Source: Halieaceae bacterium (GTDB lineage Bacteria; Pseudomonadota; Gammaproteobacteria; Pseudomonadales; Halieaceae). Taken from it: a stretch of 33,405 nt of DNA. Under the pieces are notes generated by a model that was not told the DNA's origin, did no database searches, and saw only the letters and a program-made list of their open reading frames with translations. The position numbers were made by a program, and so were the translations under genes. Positions 15,997-25,304 of this stretch are shown piece after piece. Where the stretch lies: positions 1-33,405 of the forward strand of contig CACCPA010000015.1 of the NCBI GenBank assembly GCA_902547755.1, written 5' to 3'. Numbering within the stretch: position 1 is the stretch's first letter; each line of letters opens with the position of its first letter.

Positions 15997-16392
15997 ATGC
16001 GATACCTTTTAGTCACTATACTAGCTCTTTCTGCTTCAGCTTTTGCGCAGACAGACGAACAACGTGCTGCAATTGCTGATCGAATTAAGTCATTTTCAAA
16101 CGTCTGCGTTGCAGGACAGGGTTGCGGCGGCGCATCTGTCGCTGATGCGGCGGTAGCCTCTCTTCCCGGTGAAGCAAAATACGCAGGCTGCGCTGCATGT
16201 CATGGGCCCAATGGCGGTGGCGGCATTGGCCCAGCACTAGCAGGGCGTGAGGCTGATTATATTGTGGGCCGACTGACGGCCTACCGTGCAAACGAGATGG
16301 TCGGCGCTCAGAGTGCGCTCATGTGGGGACAGGCCGCTGCGCTGAGTGATGACGACATCCGAGATCTTGCGGAGTACGTCACCAGCTTCTGA
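15997..16392 (+). CDS. Small periplasmic c-type cytochrome
   Basis: 131 residues. A signal peptide (MRYLLVTILALSASAFAQ, cleavage after AFA) directs it to the periplasm. A single haem site, CAACH, is at residues 65-69, with Met109 (ALMWG) the likely distal ligand, as in class I cytochromes c. Before the haem domain there is a Cys pair, CVAGQGC (37-43), that may form a disulphide and is common in marine gammaproteobacterial cytochromes of this type. Such proteins shuttle electrons to terminal oxidases, but the partner is unknown. TATACT at 15952-15957 could be its -10 element; no good -35 is seen. It stands alone between divergent GST and a 222-base gap with no gene. Confidence 0.88.
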   Translation: MRYLLVTILALSASAFAQTDEQRAAIADRIKSFSNVCVAGQGCGGASVADAAVASLPGEAKYAGCAACHGPNGGGGIGPALAGREADYIVGRLTAYRANEMVGAQSALMWGQAAALSDDDIRDLAEYVTSF

Positions 16393-16561
16393 TGCATCCG
16401 GCAAATTAGAGAAGTATCCGGCTGACGTTTGCGGATTCAAGGTACTCCTTTTTAAGCTTTAATTCCGTTCAACGCAGCGTTGCCCGCTATAAAATTCGAA
16501 GTATGGGATTAGTTGCTATACCGTTAGCAGTCATTCCGTATTTGTGTAAGGAAGCCAGAGA

Positions 16562-16584
16562 AAGGGGTCATTCATGGACCCCTT
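16562..16584 (-). terminator. Probable terminator of the DUF4278 gene
   Basis: AAGGGGTC (16562-16569) and GACCCCTT (16577-16584) form an 8-bp perfect stem with a 7-base loop. On the minus strand it is followed by TCTCT rather than a long T-run, so termination strength is uncertain. It starts about 30 bases after the DUF4278 stop. Confidence 0.55.
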
Positions 16585-16614
16585 GGTTTGTTGAGCGAGA
16601 CGACCAAATGGTCT

Positions 16615-16785
16615 TTACTTTGTATAAGTTGTGCCGCGCCAGATAAGATTTCTTTCTGGGTTAGCAGCAGGCTTCACAGAGCGACGCTTCCAATTCACAC
16701 CTCGGTACACGCCCGCGCCCAAAATTTGGGTGCCTGCCTTCTGAGATGGGTGATAGTCTGCGCCACGATAAGTGCATGAAGTCAT
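16615..16785 (-). CDS. DUF4278 small protein
   Basis: 56 residues. The start is fixed by GGAGG ending five or six bases before the ATG at 16785; an earlier in-frame ATG at 16800 lacks such a site. The sequence has the three repeats of the family: CTYRGADYH at the N-terminus, GVYRGVNWKRRSV in the middle and LIWRGTTYT at the C-terminus. I know this Y-R-G pattern from DUF4278 proteins, best known in cyanobacteria, whose function is unknown. It is basic and lacks a signal peptide or membrane segment. Both flanks are non-coding. A hairpin terminator follows, so it is a stand-alone gene. Confidence 0.75.
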   Translation of the reverse strand: MTSCTYRGADYHPSQKAGTQILGAGVYRGVNWKRRSVKPAANPERNLIWRGTTYTK

Positions 16786-17093
16786 GTCAACCTCCAACAT
16801 TACGATTGATTAAACACGCGCTGCCTTACGACAACACACCTTCTTTCAATGCGTTCCTTCGGTAGATTGTTTAATGCAACAAGCGGACGCTTGATGCGAA
16901 CCTCTCTTTTTGAAGAGATGTATTTTTATCTGCCTACTTCCGTCTGACCTACTTTTACTCGTGCCAGATGAACGTGTTTTGCCCTTTGGGCCACATAAGA
17001 ATCTACGCTGAATTGGTAAAGGTCAAGCTTTTTTGCACGATCAGGCGTTGTCAAAAAAGGAGTCAGCAGCTTAAAGAGCCAGTCGCGATTATT
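16786..17093. other. Non-coding stretch of 308 bases, no gene recognised
   Basis: It contains the unmapped promoter of the DUF4278 gene and the 3' flank of ubiK. A short hairpin (TCTCTT 16903-16908, TTTG loop, AAGAGA 16913-16918) is followed by a T-rich run and could be a weak terminator or chance. No ORF with a credible ribosome-binding site, tRNA or known RNA was seen. Confidence 0.5.
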
Positions 17094-17372
17094 TCAATCG
17101 CTCGATTGGTCTTGGAGCTCATCGATTTTTATAAGCAGTGTCGAAATCTCAGACTCTAACTGCTCCACGCGCTCTCTCGTCCTCCTCAACATTGCGACTT
17201 GACCGTCAAATTCATCACGACTTACAACACCGAGATTGCCCAGGGCTACTCGCGCAACCGCCTTTGCGTTATCCGTTACCTCGTCAGCCATGGATTTACC
17301 GTCCGCTAACAGATCGCCGAGCGTTGATGATACCGATCCAATTGGGTCAGGCTTAGGTTTCCGATTACTCAT
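17094..17372 (-). CDS. ubiK: Ubiquinone biosynthesis accessory factor UbiK (YqiC/BMFP)
   Basis: 92 residues from ATG 17372; the frame extends to 17435 but MSNRKPKPDPIG is the natural N-terminus. The signature ARVALGNLGVVSRDEFDGQV with MLRRTRERVEQLESEI after it is the BMFP/YqiC pattern: an amphipathic helix followed by a C-terminal coiled coil that trimerises. In E. coli the protein binds UbiJ and helps aerobic ubiquinone synthesis, probably bringing the Ubi enzymes to lipid. Pseudomonas also has this gene beside glnK-amtB, as here, where it is divergent from the torF-glnK-amtB operon across about 265 bases. Confidence 0.9.
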   Translation of the reverse strand: MSNRKPKPDPIGSVSSTLGDLLADGKSMADEVTDNAKAVARVALGNLGVVSRDEFDGQVAMLRRTRERVEQLESEISTLLIKIDELQDQSSD

Positions 17373-17460
17373 GCCATGTGACTCGCTTAAAAAGGGTACA
17401 GGGTAACTAAATTTGAGGTCTCGGTGTCGCATCATTTTTGCGCATCAGTGATTTCGACTC

Positions 17461-17475
17461 GCACTATCGTGGTGC
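17461..17475. promoter_or_regulatory. NtrC-type binding palindrome
   Basis: GCACTATCGTGGTGC reads GCAC-N7-GTGC, the dyad of NtrC enhancer sites (consensus TGCACC-N5-GGTGCA). Its centre is about 109 bases upstream of the start predicted from the sigma-54 element, the usual enhancer distance. Confidence 0.75.
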
Positions 17476-17549
17476 AATCCAACTGCTATCCACCATTTTA
17501 GACGGTCCTAAAAAATGATAACTTGTTGTTTTTGTTAGGTTTAAATTTA

Positions 17550-17567
17550 TTGGCGCGCCACTCGCAA
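17550..17567 (+). promoter_or_regulatory. Sigma-54 (RpoN) promoter of torF-glnK-amtB
   Basis: TTGGCGC-GCCAC-TCGCA matches TTGGCAC-N5-TTGCA with the invariant GG (17552-17553) and GC (17564-17565) exactly ten bases apart. Transcription would start near 17577. Together with the upstream NtrC dyad this predicts induction under nitrogen limitation. Confidence 0.8.
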
Positions 17568-17637
17568 GAAGAGATATGTCCAAAGGAGCAGCGCGGGGTG
17601 TTGTCTCCTGGATTTGTCTTTAATAAAGGAGAGCATA

Positions 17638-18354
17638 ATGTCTTTAAAGAAAGTGGCCCTCGCGGCAGCCCTAAGTTCCTTCCCTATCACTCAGGCGTTC
17701 GGAGCAGAAGTCAGTGGTAACATCGCTTTAACAACGGATTATAAGTTCCGCGGCATATCGCAGTCAGATAGCGCGCCGTCAGTGCAGGGCGGTTTCGATA
17801 TCGCTTTTGACAACGGGGCATACATCGGTACATGGGGCGCGGCCGTCGATTTTGATTGCGCGATCGATACGTGTGGTGGCCTAAATGGCGGTATCGAACT
17901 CGACTACTACGCAGGCTTCGCCTCCGACATCAGCGACAGTGTTTCATTCGACATTGGTTATATCTACTACGACTACCCTCAGGACGAAGGTTTGCTGGGC
18001 GATTACGGTGAGATTTACGGGTCTTTGAGTTTTGGTGATTTCGGCATTGGTATGAACTACTCCGATGAGTACTGGGGCGAAACTGGCAAGTTTACATACA
18101 CTTATGCCACCTACAGCACGGCGCTCTCCGAAAGCGTGGCTCTAGATTTACTCGTAGGTTCTGGCGATTACGACGAAGCTGGCTACTTGGATGGTGCAAC
18201 TGAACACATGAACTGGTCAGTGGCGTTGTCTACCTCAGCCGGCGGCCTTGATTTTGCTATTACGTATGAGGATACCGATTTGGATAAGGAAGACGCCTAC
18301 GGTTATGACTGGGCTGATGCTGCTTTGATTCTATCGATTGGTAAAAGCCTCTAA
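17638..18354 (+). CDS. TorF-family putative outer-membrane porin
   Basis: 238 residues from ATG 17638, which has AAGGAG six bases upstream. A signal peptide ends at QAFGA, then EVSGNIALTTDYKFRGISQSD, the hallmark opening of the TorF (TIGR02001) family. Alternating aromatic/polar strands and a C-terminal LILSIGKSL fit a small beta-barrel with a terminal strand. The mature protein is acidic. In many gammaproteobacteria a TorF gene precedes glnK-amtB, and here it is first gene behind the sigma-54 promoter. A role in passing nitrogenous solutes across the outer membrane is likely but inferred. glnK follows after 39 bases. Confidence 0.85.
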   Translation: MSLKKVALAAALSSFPITQAFGAEVSGNIALTTDYKFRGISQSDSAPSVQGGFDIAFDNGAYIGTWGAAVDFDCAIDTCGGLNGGIELDYYAGFASDISDSVSFDIGYIYYDYPQDEGLLGDYGEIYGSLSFGDFGIGMNYSDEYWGETGKFTYTYATYSTALSESVALDLLVGSGDYDEAGYLDGATEHMNWSVALSTSAGGLDFAITYEDTDLDKEDAYGYDWADAALILSIGKSL

Positions 18355-18732
<378 letters not shown>

Positions 18733-18752
18733 ATACAGAAAGGACAAAAATT

Positions 18753-19982
18753 ATGGAAGCAACAGCAGAATTGAGTTACGCCCTTAACACCTTTTATTTC
18801 CTGGTGTGCGGTGCCCTAGTTATGTGGATGGCAGCCGGTTTTTCGATGTTAGAGGCCGGACTAGTCCGCAGTAAAAATACAACAGAGATTTTGACAAAAA
18901 ATGTCGTCTTGTTCGCTATCGCTTGCACCATGTACATGGTTGTCGGCTACGACATCATGTACGGCGGAGGCATCTTCTTAGATGGCCTAATGGCCGATGG
19001 AGTTGCGGGTGCGGAAGAGCCAGCCGGCTATGCGCCGTCTGCCGACTTCTACTTCCAAGTAGTGTTTGTTGCAACCGCAATGTCAATCGTTTCTGGAGCA
19101 GTCGCGGAGCGAATGAAGTTGTTTGCATTCTTGATCTTCGCGGTCGTAATGACAGCATTCATCTATCCAATGGAAGGTTCATGGACTTGGAACGGGGATC
19201 CGGTGTTTGGTTTGTACACACTTGGTGATCTTGGTTTCCTAGATTTTGCTGGGTCAGGAATCGTGCACATGGCGGGTGCTGCGGCGGGGCTAGCAGGCGT
19301 ATTAACAATCGGAGCGAGAAAGGGTAAATACGGTGCAGATGGATCTGTGAATGCCATGCCTGGAGCTAATATGCCACTTGCGACCCTTGGAACATTTATC
19401 CTGTGGATGGGGTGGTTTGGTTTCAATGGCGGATCGGTACTCGCTACCGCGACAGTCAGCGACGCAAATGCGGTCGCGGTCGTCTTTTTGAATACAAACG
19501 CTGCTGCCTCAGGTGGTTGCATTGTTGCACTCTTGGTCGCAAAAGCTGCGTTCGGCAAGGCTGACCTGACTATGGCACTAAACGGCTGTTTGGCCGGGCT
19601 CGTGGCCATTACCGCAGGGCCTGATACGCCAACGCCTTTGCAAGCCACAATAATCGGTGGTTTAGGGGGTGCATTGGTCGTGGGATCAATTGTAACGCTG
19701 GACAAGTTAAAGATTGACGACCCTGTAGGCGCGATTTCTGTTCATGGAACCGTAGGTCTTCTGGGTTTGTTAGCAGTCCCATTCACTAATCCCGAGAATT
19801 CAACACTCTTGGGGCAGTTAATTGGTGGCGCGACGATTTTCGGTTGGGTATTTGTCACGTCCTTCCTCACTTTCAAGTTGATCGGCTTTGTTATGCCGGT
19901 TCGTGTTTCCGACGAAGAGGAAGAGATGGGTTCCGATATTGCCGAGTGTGGACTCGAGGCGTACCCAGAATTTAAGGCTTAA
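18753..19982 (+). CDS. amtB: Ammonium transporter AmtB
   Basis: 409 residues with 11 expected membrane helices. The N-terminus is already the first helix (ALNTFYFLVCGALVMWMAAG), so the cleavable signal of E. coli AmtB appears absent. Family features include AGFSMLEAGLVRSKNT, the twin pore histidines in GSGIVHMAGAAAG and ISVHGTVGLLG, and a periplasmic Phe/Trp-rich region. It conducts ammonium across the inner membrane and is gated by GlnK, encoded just upstream. AAAGGA precedes the ATG. A strong terminator follows, closing the torF-glnK-amtB operon. Confidence 0.95.
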   Translation: MEATAELSYALNTFYFLVCGALVMWMAAGFSMLEAGLVRSKNTTEILTKNVVLFAIACTMYMVVGYDIMYGGGIFLDGLMADGVAGAEEPAGYAPSADFYFQVVFVATAMSIVSGAVAERMKLFAFLIFAVVMTAFIYPMEGSWTWNGDPVFGLYTLGDLGFLDFAGSGIVHMAGAAAGLAGVLTIGARKGKYGADGSVNAMPGANMPLATLGTFILWMGWFGFNGGSVLATATVSDANAVAVVFLNTNAAASGGCIVALLVAKAAFGKADLTMALNGCLAGLVAITAGPDTPTPLQATIIGGLGGALVVGSIVTLDKLKIDDPVGAISVHGTVGLLGLLAVPFTNPENSTLLGQLIGGATIFGWVFVTSFLTFKLIGFVMPVRVSDEEEEMGSDIAECGLEAYPEFKA

Positions 19983-20012
19983 ACCGCCCGCTAGATGTTT
20001 GAGTGAGACGTT

Positions 20013-20037
20013 GGGGGAGCTTTGCTCCCCCTTTTTT
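20013..20037 (+). terminator. Strong rho-independent terminator after amtB
   Basis: GGGGGAGC (20013-20020), TTT loop, GCTCCCCC (20024-20031), then six T. Perfect 8-bp GC-rich stem. Confidence 0.95.
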
Positions 20038-20178
20038 ATTACCCGCCTTAAAAAAGCTCCACTTTTGGGTTCGGCGTCTAGCTCCCTCCTTTAAGTCACA
20101 TTCGAGGATATCCCGTTTGGCAAACAATGACCCTTAGGGTTAGTGTGTCGTCCTTCACAGATCGTAAGGTATGTCCCC

Positions 20179-20679
20179 ATGTTCTCAAGTGTTTGCGTGG
20201 CCATCGCTTCTAAACTTCTTGGCAGCGGACAGTCTATCTCCATCGCCGAGTCGTCTACCGGCGGTCTAATTGCGGCAAATCTATTATCCGTCGCTGGCGC
20301 ATCCAGCTACTTTCGGGGCGGCAGCGTGATTTATACTCGCGAATCGCGACACGCCTTTCTTGACCTCGATATGACCAAGCTCAAAGAACTCAAACCTCTT
20401 ACGGAACTCATGGTGGCCGAATTCGCTCATGCTGCAAGACTGAAACTTGATGCCACCTGGGGCATCGCTGAGCTCGGCGCCGCAGGGCCGAGAGGAACGC
20501 CTTATGGGCATGCGCCTGGCACCAGCGTTATTGGAGTCAGTGGTCCCGTTAACGCTTCCATCACAGTAGAGACATTCTCGGAGAATCGTGAAGAGAATAT
20601 GGTCCAGTTCACGGAGGCGGCGCTGAAACTCTTCAATACGACCTTAATACAGTCTCTCGAGAGCACGTCACAGGGGTGA
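20179..20679 (+). CDS. CinA-like C-terminal domain protein (PncC/nicotinamide-nucleotide amidase family)
   Basis: 166 residues from ATG 20179, which has AAGGT eight bases upstream; a GTG at 20143 is in frame but less likely. The active-site block SIAESSTGGLIAANL (AES-x-TGG) is present, with Ser in place of the Cys usually found in AESCTGG, followed by GASSYFRGGSVIYTRESR. The second conserved block reads ELGAAGPRGTPYGHAPGTSVIG rather than SGIAGPDGGTPEKPVGT, so it belongs to a divergent branch of CinA-family proteins. Canonical PncC deamidates NMN in the pyridine nucleotide cycle. Whether this branch does so is not established. It stands between the amtB terminator and katG. Confidence 0.75.
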   Translation: MFSSVCVAIASKLLGSGQSISIAESSTGGLIAANLLSVAGASSYFRGGSVIYTRESRHAFLDLDMTKLKELKPLTELMVAEFAHAARLKLDATWGIAELGAAGPRGTPYGHAPGTSVIGVSGPVNASITVETFSENREENMVQFTEAALKLFNTTLIQSLESTSQG

Positions 20680-20740
20680 ATAGCCGCGGTTGTCCGCTCG
20701 TTATAAAAGCCCACTTAGTTACCCCGACCACTGATTAGAA

Positions 20741-20799
20741 ATTTCGATCGAGTTCGACAGATATTTCGATTGGAACGTCATCGGTAAGAGGACTACATT
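20741..20799 (+). promoter_or_regulatory. Putative katG promoter with tandem ATTTCGAT repeats
   Basis: Two exact copies of ATTTCGAT (20741-20748 and 20763-20770) lie 22 bases apart, about two helical turns on one face of the DNA. The second touches a -35-like TTGGAA (20770-20775); TACATT at 20794-20799 is the -10 after 18 bases. The layout suits an activator such as OxyR, but the repeat is not a recognised OxyR consensus. Confidence 0.4.
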
Positions 20800-20869
20800 A
20801 GTGCTCATGGGAGGACTGGTTTCAGTCTCTTCTAAAAAAAACAATAAGTCTCTTTTGGAGGTGGTATTT

Positions 20870-23122
20870 ATGAAAGCTCTCAAGCTCGCCGTTGCAGGCC
20901 TCGCGGTTTTCACCGCAATGTCAGCACCGGTTCAGGCAGAAAACACGTTCGCCAAGCCCCCGAAGTTCTGGTGGCCTGATCGTATTGATCTGACCCCACT
21001 GCGTCAGCACGCACCTGAGTCGAATCCTTACGGGGCGGACTTTAATTACGCGGAAGCGTTTGCGCAGGTTGATTTGAACGCCTTGAAGGCCGATATCCGA
21101 GCAACGCTGACCGACTCACAAGACTGGTGGCCGGCAGACTACGGTCATTACGGTCCCTTCTTTATTCGTATGGCGTGGCATAGCGCAGGCACTTACCGTG
21201 TGGCCGATGGCCGAGGCGGCGCTGGTGGCGGTCAGATGCGATTCGAGCCGCTCAACAGCTGGCCCGATAACGGCAACCTCGATAAAGCACGTCGTCTGCT
21301 CTGGCCAGTCAAAAAGGCTTACGGCGCCAATGTCAGCTGGGCTGATCTCATGATCCTCGCTGGCAACGTGGCGATGGAAGATATGGGCTTTCAAACATTT
21401 GGTTTTGCAGGCGGCCGTACCGATGACTGGGAACCTGATCTTGTTTACTGGGGCCCTGAAAAAGTCATGCTTGCAGACGAGCGTTACACGGGTGATCGCA
21501 AGTTAGATAGCCCGCTCGCTGCGGTTCAAATGGGCCTGATCTACGTAAATCCAGAGGGCCCCAACGGCAACCCGGATCCAGCGCTGGCGGCGCACGATAT
21601 TCGCGATACATTTGGTCGCATGGCCATGAATGACGCGGAAACTGTGGCGCTCATCGCGGGTGGTCACACCTTCGGTAAGGCTCACGGCGCGCACAAGCCG
21701 GGCGAGTGTGTGGGCGTTGAGCCTGCAGGCGAGGCTTTGGAAGAGCAAGGCTTTGGCTGGAACAACCGTTGCGGTAAAGGTCACTCAGAAGATACGGTTA
21801 CATCGGGTTTTGAGGGTGCGTGGACAGCGTCACCCACCCGCTGGAGCATGATGTATCTAGCAAACCTATTCGCGTTCGATTGGGAAATGACCAAGAGCCC
21901 TGGTGGTGCCATTCAATGGGTACCTGTGGACGGTCAGGCTGAGGGCACAGTCCCTGATGCGCATCTAGCGGATGTGAAGCATGCACCGATCATGTTCACC
22001 ACAGACCTGTCTTTGAAGGCCGATCCAGCGTATCGAGCGATTTCTAAGCGATTCCTTGAGAACCCATCCGATTTTGAAGATGCGTTCGCGCGTGCTTGGT
22101 TCAAACTGACTCACCGTGACATGGGCCCTCGAGCTCGATACGTGGGTTCAGATGCGCCAGCTGAAGTGCTTCTTTGGCAGGATCCAATCCCTGCGATTGA
22201 TCACGCGTTGGTTGACGCGAAAGACGTGAAGAAGCTTAAGAAGGCGATTCTTACGTCGGGAGCAAGCGAGGTTGCTCTCATCAAAGCGGCGTGGGCTTCA
22301 GCGTCATCCTATCGGGACAGCGATATGCGTGGTGGTGCTAATGGTGCCCGAGTTCGCTTGGCGCCAATGAACAGCTGGGACGTAAACGATACCGATGAGC
22401 TTGCAGCGACACTCTCTGCCCTAGAGAGCGTGCAAAGCAAATTCAACGCAAAGGCCCGCGGTGGCAAGCAAATTAGCATGGCTGACATGATTGTCTTGGG
22501 CGGTGCGGCTGCTATCGAGAGTGCGGCTGGGAAGCGTGGTCACAACCTTGAGATAGCGTTTGTACCGGGTCGTATGGATGCATCGCAAGCCGAGACCGAC
22601 GTTGCTTCATTTGGTGCACTAGAGCCCGTTGCTGACGGATTCCGCAATTACTACGATGCGGATCGTAACTACATGTCACCCGTTGGTGCGATGATCGATA
22701 AGTCGAGTTTGCTCGACCTCACAGTGCCCGAGATGACCGCGCTCACGGGTGGCTTGCGCGTACTGGGTGCTAATGCCGGTGGTTCGTCACATGGTGTGTT
22801 GACTGATCGCGAAGGCGAACTCAGTAATGACTTCTTCGTGAATCTGCTAGACATGGGTGTTAAGTGGACTGCATCAACGGAGTTCCCGGGTGTGTACGTT
22901 GCGACTGACCGTGAGACAGGGGATCGTCGATGGACAGCCACGCCCGTTGATCTGATGTTCGGATCAAGTTCCGAGCTGCGATCAATCTCTGAGGTTTATG
23001 GAGCGGATGACGGCGAGGCAAAGTTCGTCAGTGATTTTGCCGCGGCATGGACAAAGGTCATGCAGTCTGACCGCTTTGATCTTGAGGCAGTCAGCTCTAA
23101 AGGTTCGGTCGCTAACCGCTGA
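20870..23122 (+). CDS. katG: Catalase-peroxidase KatG, periplasmic (signal-peptide-bearing)
   Basis: 750 residues from ATG 20870; GGAGGT seven bases upstream decides this start over the open frame from 20801. A clear signal peptide ([23 protein letters not shown], cleavage after residue 23) implies export, unlike most KatG. The distal pocket is Arg100, Trp103 and His104 in [13 protein letters not shown], and the proximal haem ligand is His266 in [12 protein letters not shown]. The Trp103-Tyr225-Met251 adduct needed for catalase activity is complete and spaced as in M. tuberculosis KatG. The C-terminal duplicated domain is present. It removes H2O2 in the periplasm. A strong terminator follows. 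Confidence 0.95.
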   Translation: MKALKLAVAGLAVFTAMSAPVQAENTFAKPPKFWWPDRIDLTPLRQHAPESNPYGADFNYAEAFAQVDLNALKADIRATLTDSQDWWPADYGHYGPFFIRMAWHSAGTYRVADGRGGAGGGQMRFEPLNSWPDNGNLDKARRLLWPVKKAYGANVSWADLMILAGNVAMEDMGFQTFGFAGGRTDDWEPDLVYWGPEKVMLADERYTGDRKLDSPLAAVQMGLIYVNPEGPNGNPDPALAAHDIRDTFGRMAMNDAETVALIAGGHTFGKAHGAHKPGECVGVEPAGEALEEQGFGWNNRCGKGHSEDTVTSGFEGAWTASPTRWSMMYLANLFAFDWEMTKSPGGAIQWVPVDGQAEGTVPDAHLADVKHAPIMFTTDLSLKADPAYRAISKRFLENPSDFEDAFARAWFKLTHRDMGPRARYVGSDAPAEVLLWQDPIPAIDHALVDAKDVKKLKKAILTSGASEVALIKAAWASASSYRDSDMRGGANGARVRLAPMNSWDVNDTDELAATLSALESVQSKFNAKARGGKQISMADMIVLGGAAAIESAAGKRGHNLEIAFVPGRMDASQAETDVASFGALEPVADGFRNYYDADRNYMSPVGAMIDKSSLLDLTVPEMTALTGGLRVLGANAGGSSHGVLTDREGELSNDFFVNLLDMGVKWTASTEFPGVYVATDRETGDRRWTATPVDLMFGSSSELRSISEVYGADDGEAKFVSDFAAAWTKVMQSDRFDLEAVSSKGSVANR

Positions 23123-23141
23123 TCAGTCAGTCCTTTAATCG

Positions 23142-23170
23142 AAACCCGGCTTAATTGCCGGGTTTTTTTT
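23142..23170 (+). terminator. Strong rho-independent terminator after katG
   Basis: AAACCCGGC (23142-23150), loop TTAATT, GCCGGGTTT (23157-23165), T-run to 23170. Confidence 0.95.
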
Positions 23171-23184
23171 ATCTCAGGCATTAA

Positions 23185-23619
<435 letters not shown>

Positions 23620-23637
23620 GCAATCGCTACTTACAGC

Positions 23638-24333
23638 TCAGTGCCTGTTGCTAAGCTGCTGAATCATTGAAGGGAGCTCTGATAGGGCTCCTACTTCATT
23701 AGCTCCTAATGTGTTTTGTTCCTTATCAGGGTTAAACCAAATAGGTTCCACTCCAGCATTTATCGCACCCTGAACGTCATTTTCAAGACTGTCGCCTGTA
23801 TGGATAACGTTGCTTGATTGACAGCCAAGTTTTTCCCAAGTCAGGTCGAAAATACCTCTGTCCGGTTTTGCTATCCCGGCTTCGTCGGCCCGAATCGAAA
23901 GGTTAAAATAGGGCCCGATCCCTGTCTTGAAAACATCCGCATTACCATTGGTAATGGCTACGACAGTGTAGGACTCCGAGACTTTTTCGAGCATGGGGAT
24001 CGCCTCTGGAAATAGGATCACGTCGTTTCTTTTTGCCATAAAGGCATCGAACGCCATTCGTGCGGATTCGTCGGCCTCCGCTGGTGCGATATCGAAAGAC
24101 AGCAAGAGCCTGTACATCACTTCAATTCGCAGCGCTGTTACATCACCCACGATAGACGGCGCATCGTTAAGTATCTGCTTTCTACAAACGAAGATTTGAT
24201 CCCGGGTAAAGTGCTCTGTGAGATCGGGGTAGCGCTGAGCGAGCGCTAACCACTGCGCTTTATCAGCGGCAATGAGGGCAGGTCTCGGATCCCAGAGCGT
24301 ATCGTCAAGATCGAATGAGAGGGTTGTGATCAT
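23638..24333 (-). CDS. HAD-superfamily hydrolase, YigB-like
   Basis: 231 residues. HAD motif I FDLDDTLWD (7-15), motif II TNGNADV, and later KPDRGIFDLTWEKLG and VIHTGDSLENDVQGAINAG (motifs III and IV) are all visible, so the phosphatase active site is complete. Its ATG overlaps the xerC stop by four bases. The same place downstream of dapF-DUF484-xerC is held in E. coli by yigB, which encodes a 5-amino-6-(5-phosphoribitylamino)uracil phosphatase of riboflavin synthesis and a persistence-related protein. Orthology by synteny is likely, but substrate range in this family is wide. Confidence 0.88.
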   Translation of the reverse strand: MITTLSFDLDDTLWDPRPALIAADKAQWLALAQRYPDLTEHFTRDQIFVCRKQILNDAPSIVGDVTALRIEVMYRLLLSFDIAPAEADESARMAFDAFMAKRNDVILFPEAIPMLEKVSESYTVVAITNGNADVFKTGIGPYFNLSIRADEAGIAKPDRGIFDLTWEKLGCQSSNVIHTGDSLENDVQGAINAGVEPIWFNPDKEQNTLGANEVGALSELPSMIQQLSNRH

Positions 24334-25304
24334 GAGTCCTTTTTTCGCTTGCCGCGCTTTTGTGCCCGCGGGTGCGCCTGATCATAGACTTTGGCAAGGT
24401 GCTGAAAATCGAGATGGGTATAAATCTGGGTCGTTGCAATATTGGCGTGTCCCAGCAGCTCTTGTACCGCGCGCAAGTCGCCACTGGATTCCAGTAGATG
24501 GCTCGCAAAAGCGTGACGCAACACGTGCGGATGCACGCGTTGGGTCATGCCGTGTTTAATCGCTAACTGGCGAATTCTGTCTTGAACGGCTCTTGGACTG
24601 ATTCGCATTCCACGTTGAGTAACGAAAAGCGGCGAGCCGTAGCCAAGCACTTCGTCCCCCATTGGCCGATATTTCATCCACTCTGCCAAGGCAGCCAACG
24701 CAGGGCCACCTACGGGAACAACGCGGGTTTTCTGGCCCTTACCAATAACCGTAATGATCTTATCGGTTCTGTCGAGATCGTTGAGATTCGCACCTACCAA
24801 TTCCGACAGTCGTAAACCGGCTGAGTACAGGAGCTCTGCCATCGCCAGGTCGCGTGCCATCAACGCGGTTTCGCTGTGGTGGTTTAGCAGTTGATTGACT
24901 TGATCGGGCTCGAGACTTTTTGGAAGTGTTCGCGGTGTTCTTGGCGCTTTGAGGCCTGCCGTTGGATCGTCGAGATCTGAGCGCGTACGCGCCAAGAATT
25001 TATACAGTGATCGCGTCGATGATAGATGCCGCTGAATCGACGTTGCCGAGAGTTTTTCTCTACTCAAGGTCGCTACCCACTGGCGAAGAAGGGATTGATT
25101 GAGCCGGGTTATGTCATCGATCGCATGTGCGCTGCAAAACTCAATGAGCTTACGCAGGTCGCGCCGATAGTTCTTTACGGTGTGCGCTGAGTAGCCTCGG
25201 ACGACTTCAATATATTGTAAGTAGTGGTCAACCGCCTGATTGAGATTATTCTCAGCCAAAGGATTAATCCGAAGCTCGGTTGATCGGTAGGCTGCCGATA
25301 ACAT
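24330..25304 (-). CDS. xerC: Tyrosine recombinase XerC
   Basis: 324 residues, slightly longer than E. coli XerC (298); the ATG at 25304 overlaps the DUF484 gene by 41 bases, and a TTG at 25259 is a possible shorter start. Catalytic residues are Arg165 (SAGLRLSELVG), Lys189 (IGKGQKTR), His260 and Arg263 (HPHVLRHAF), His286 (LLGHANI) and the nucleophile Tyr295 (TTQIYTHLD). The N-terminal SAM-like domain begins near AVDHYLQYIEVVRGYS. With XerD and FtsK it resolves chromosome dimers at dif. The conserved neighbourhood dapF-DUF484-xerC marks it as the housekeeping recombinase rather than a phage integrase. Confidence 0.95.
   Translation of the reverse strand: MLSAAYRSTELRINPLAENNLNQAVDHYLQYIEVVRGYSAHTVKNYRRDLRKLIEFCSAHAIDDITRLNQSLLRQWVATLSREKLSATSIQRHLSSTRSLYKFLARTRSDLDDPTAGLKAPRTPRTLPKSLEPDQVNQLLNHHSETALMARDLAMAELLYSAGLRLSELVGANLNDLDRTDKIITVIGKGQKTRVVPVGGPALAALAEWMKYRPMGDEVLGYGSPLFVTQRGMRISPRAVQDRIRQLAIKHGMTQRVHPHVLRHAFASHLLESSGDLRAVQELLGHANIATTQIYTHLDFQHLAKVYDQAHPRAQKRGKRKKDS

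Noticed and set aside
16396-16431. Two ATCCGGC copies after the cytochrome c gene
   Set aside because: Seven-base direct repeat with no further structure; could be chance.
17085-17101. Inverted repeat GCGATT...AATCGC at the ubiK stop
   Set aside because: Six-base stem without T-run on either side; too weak to call a terminator.
16968-17159. 63-codon plus-strand frame beginning MNVFCPLGHIRIYAEL
   Set aside because: No ribosome-binding site, runs antisense into ubiK, and no recognisable motif.
17614-17637. Upstream extension of the TorF porin frame
   Set aside because: The AAGGAG site six bases before ATG 17638 and the signal peptide beginning there fix the start.
24330-25304. Tyrosine recombinase as sign of an integrated element
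   Set aside because: It lies in the conserved dapF-DUF484-xerC-HAD block, so it is housekeeping XerC; no attachment repeats or phage genes are nearby.
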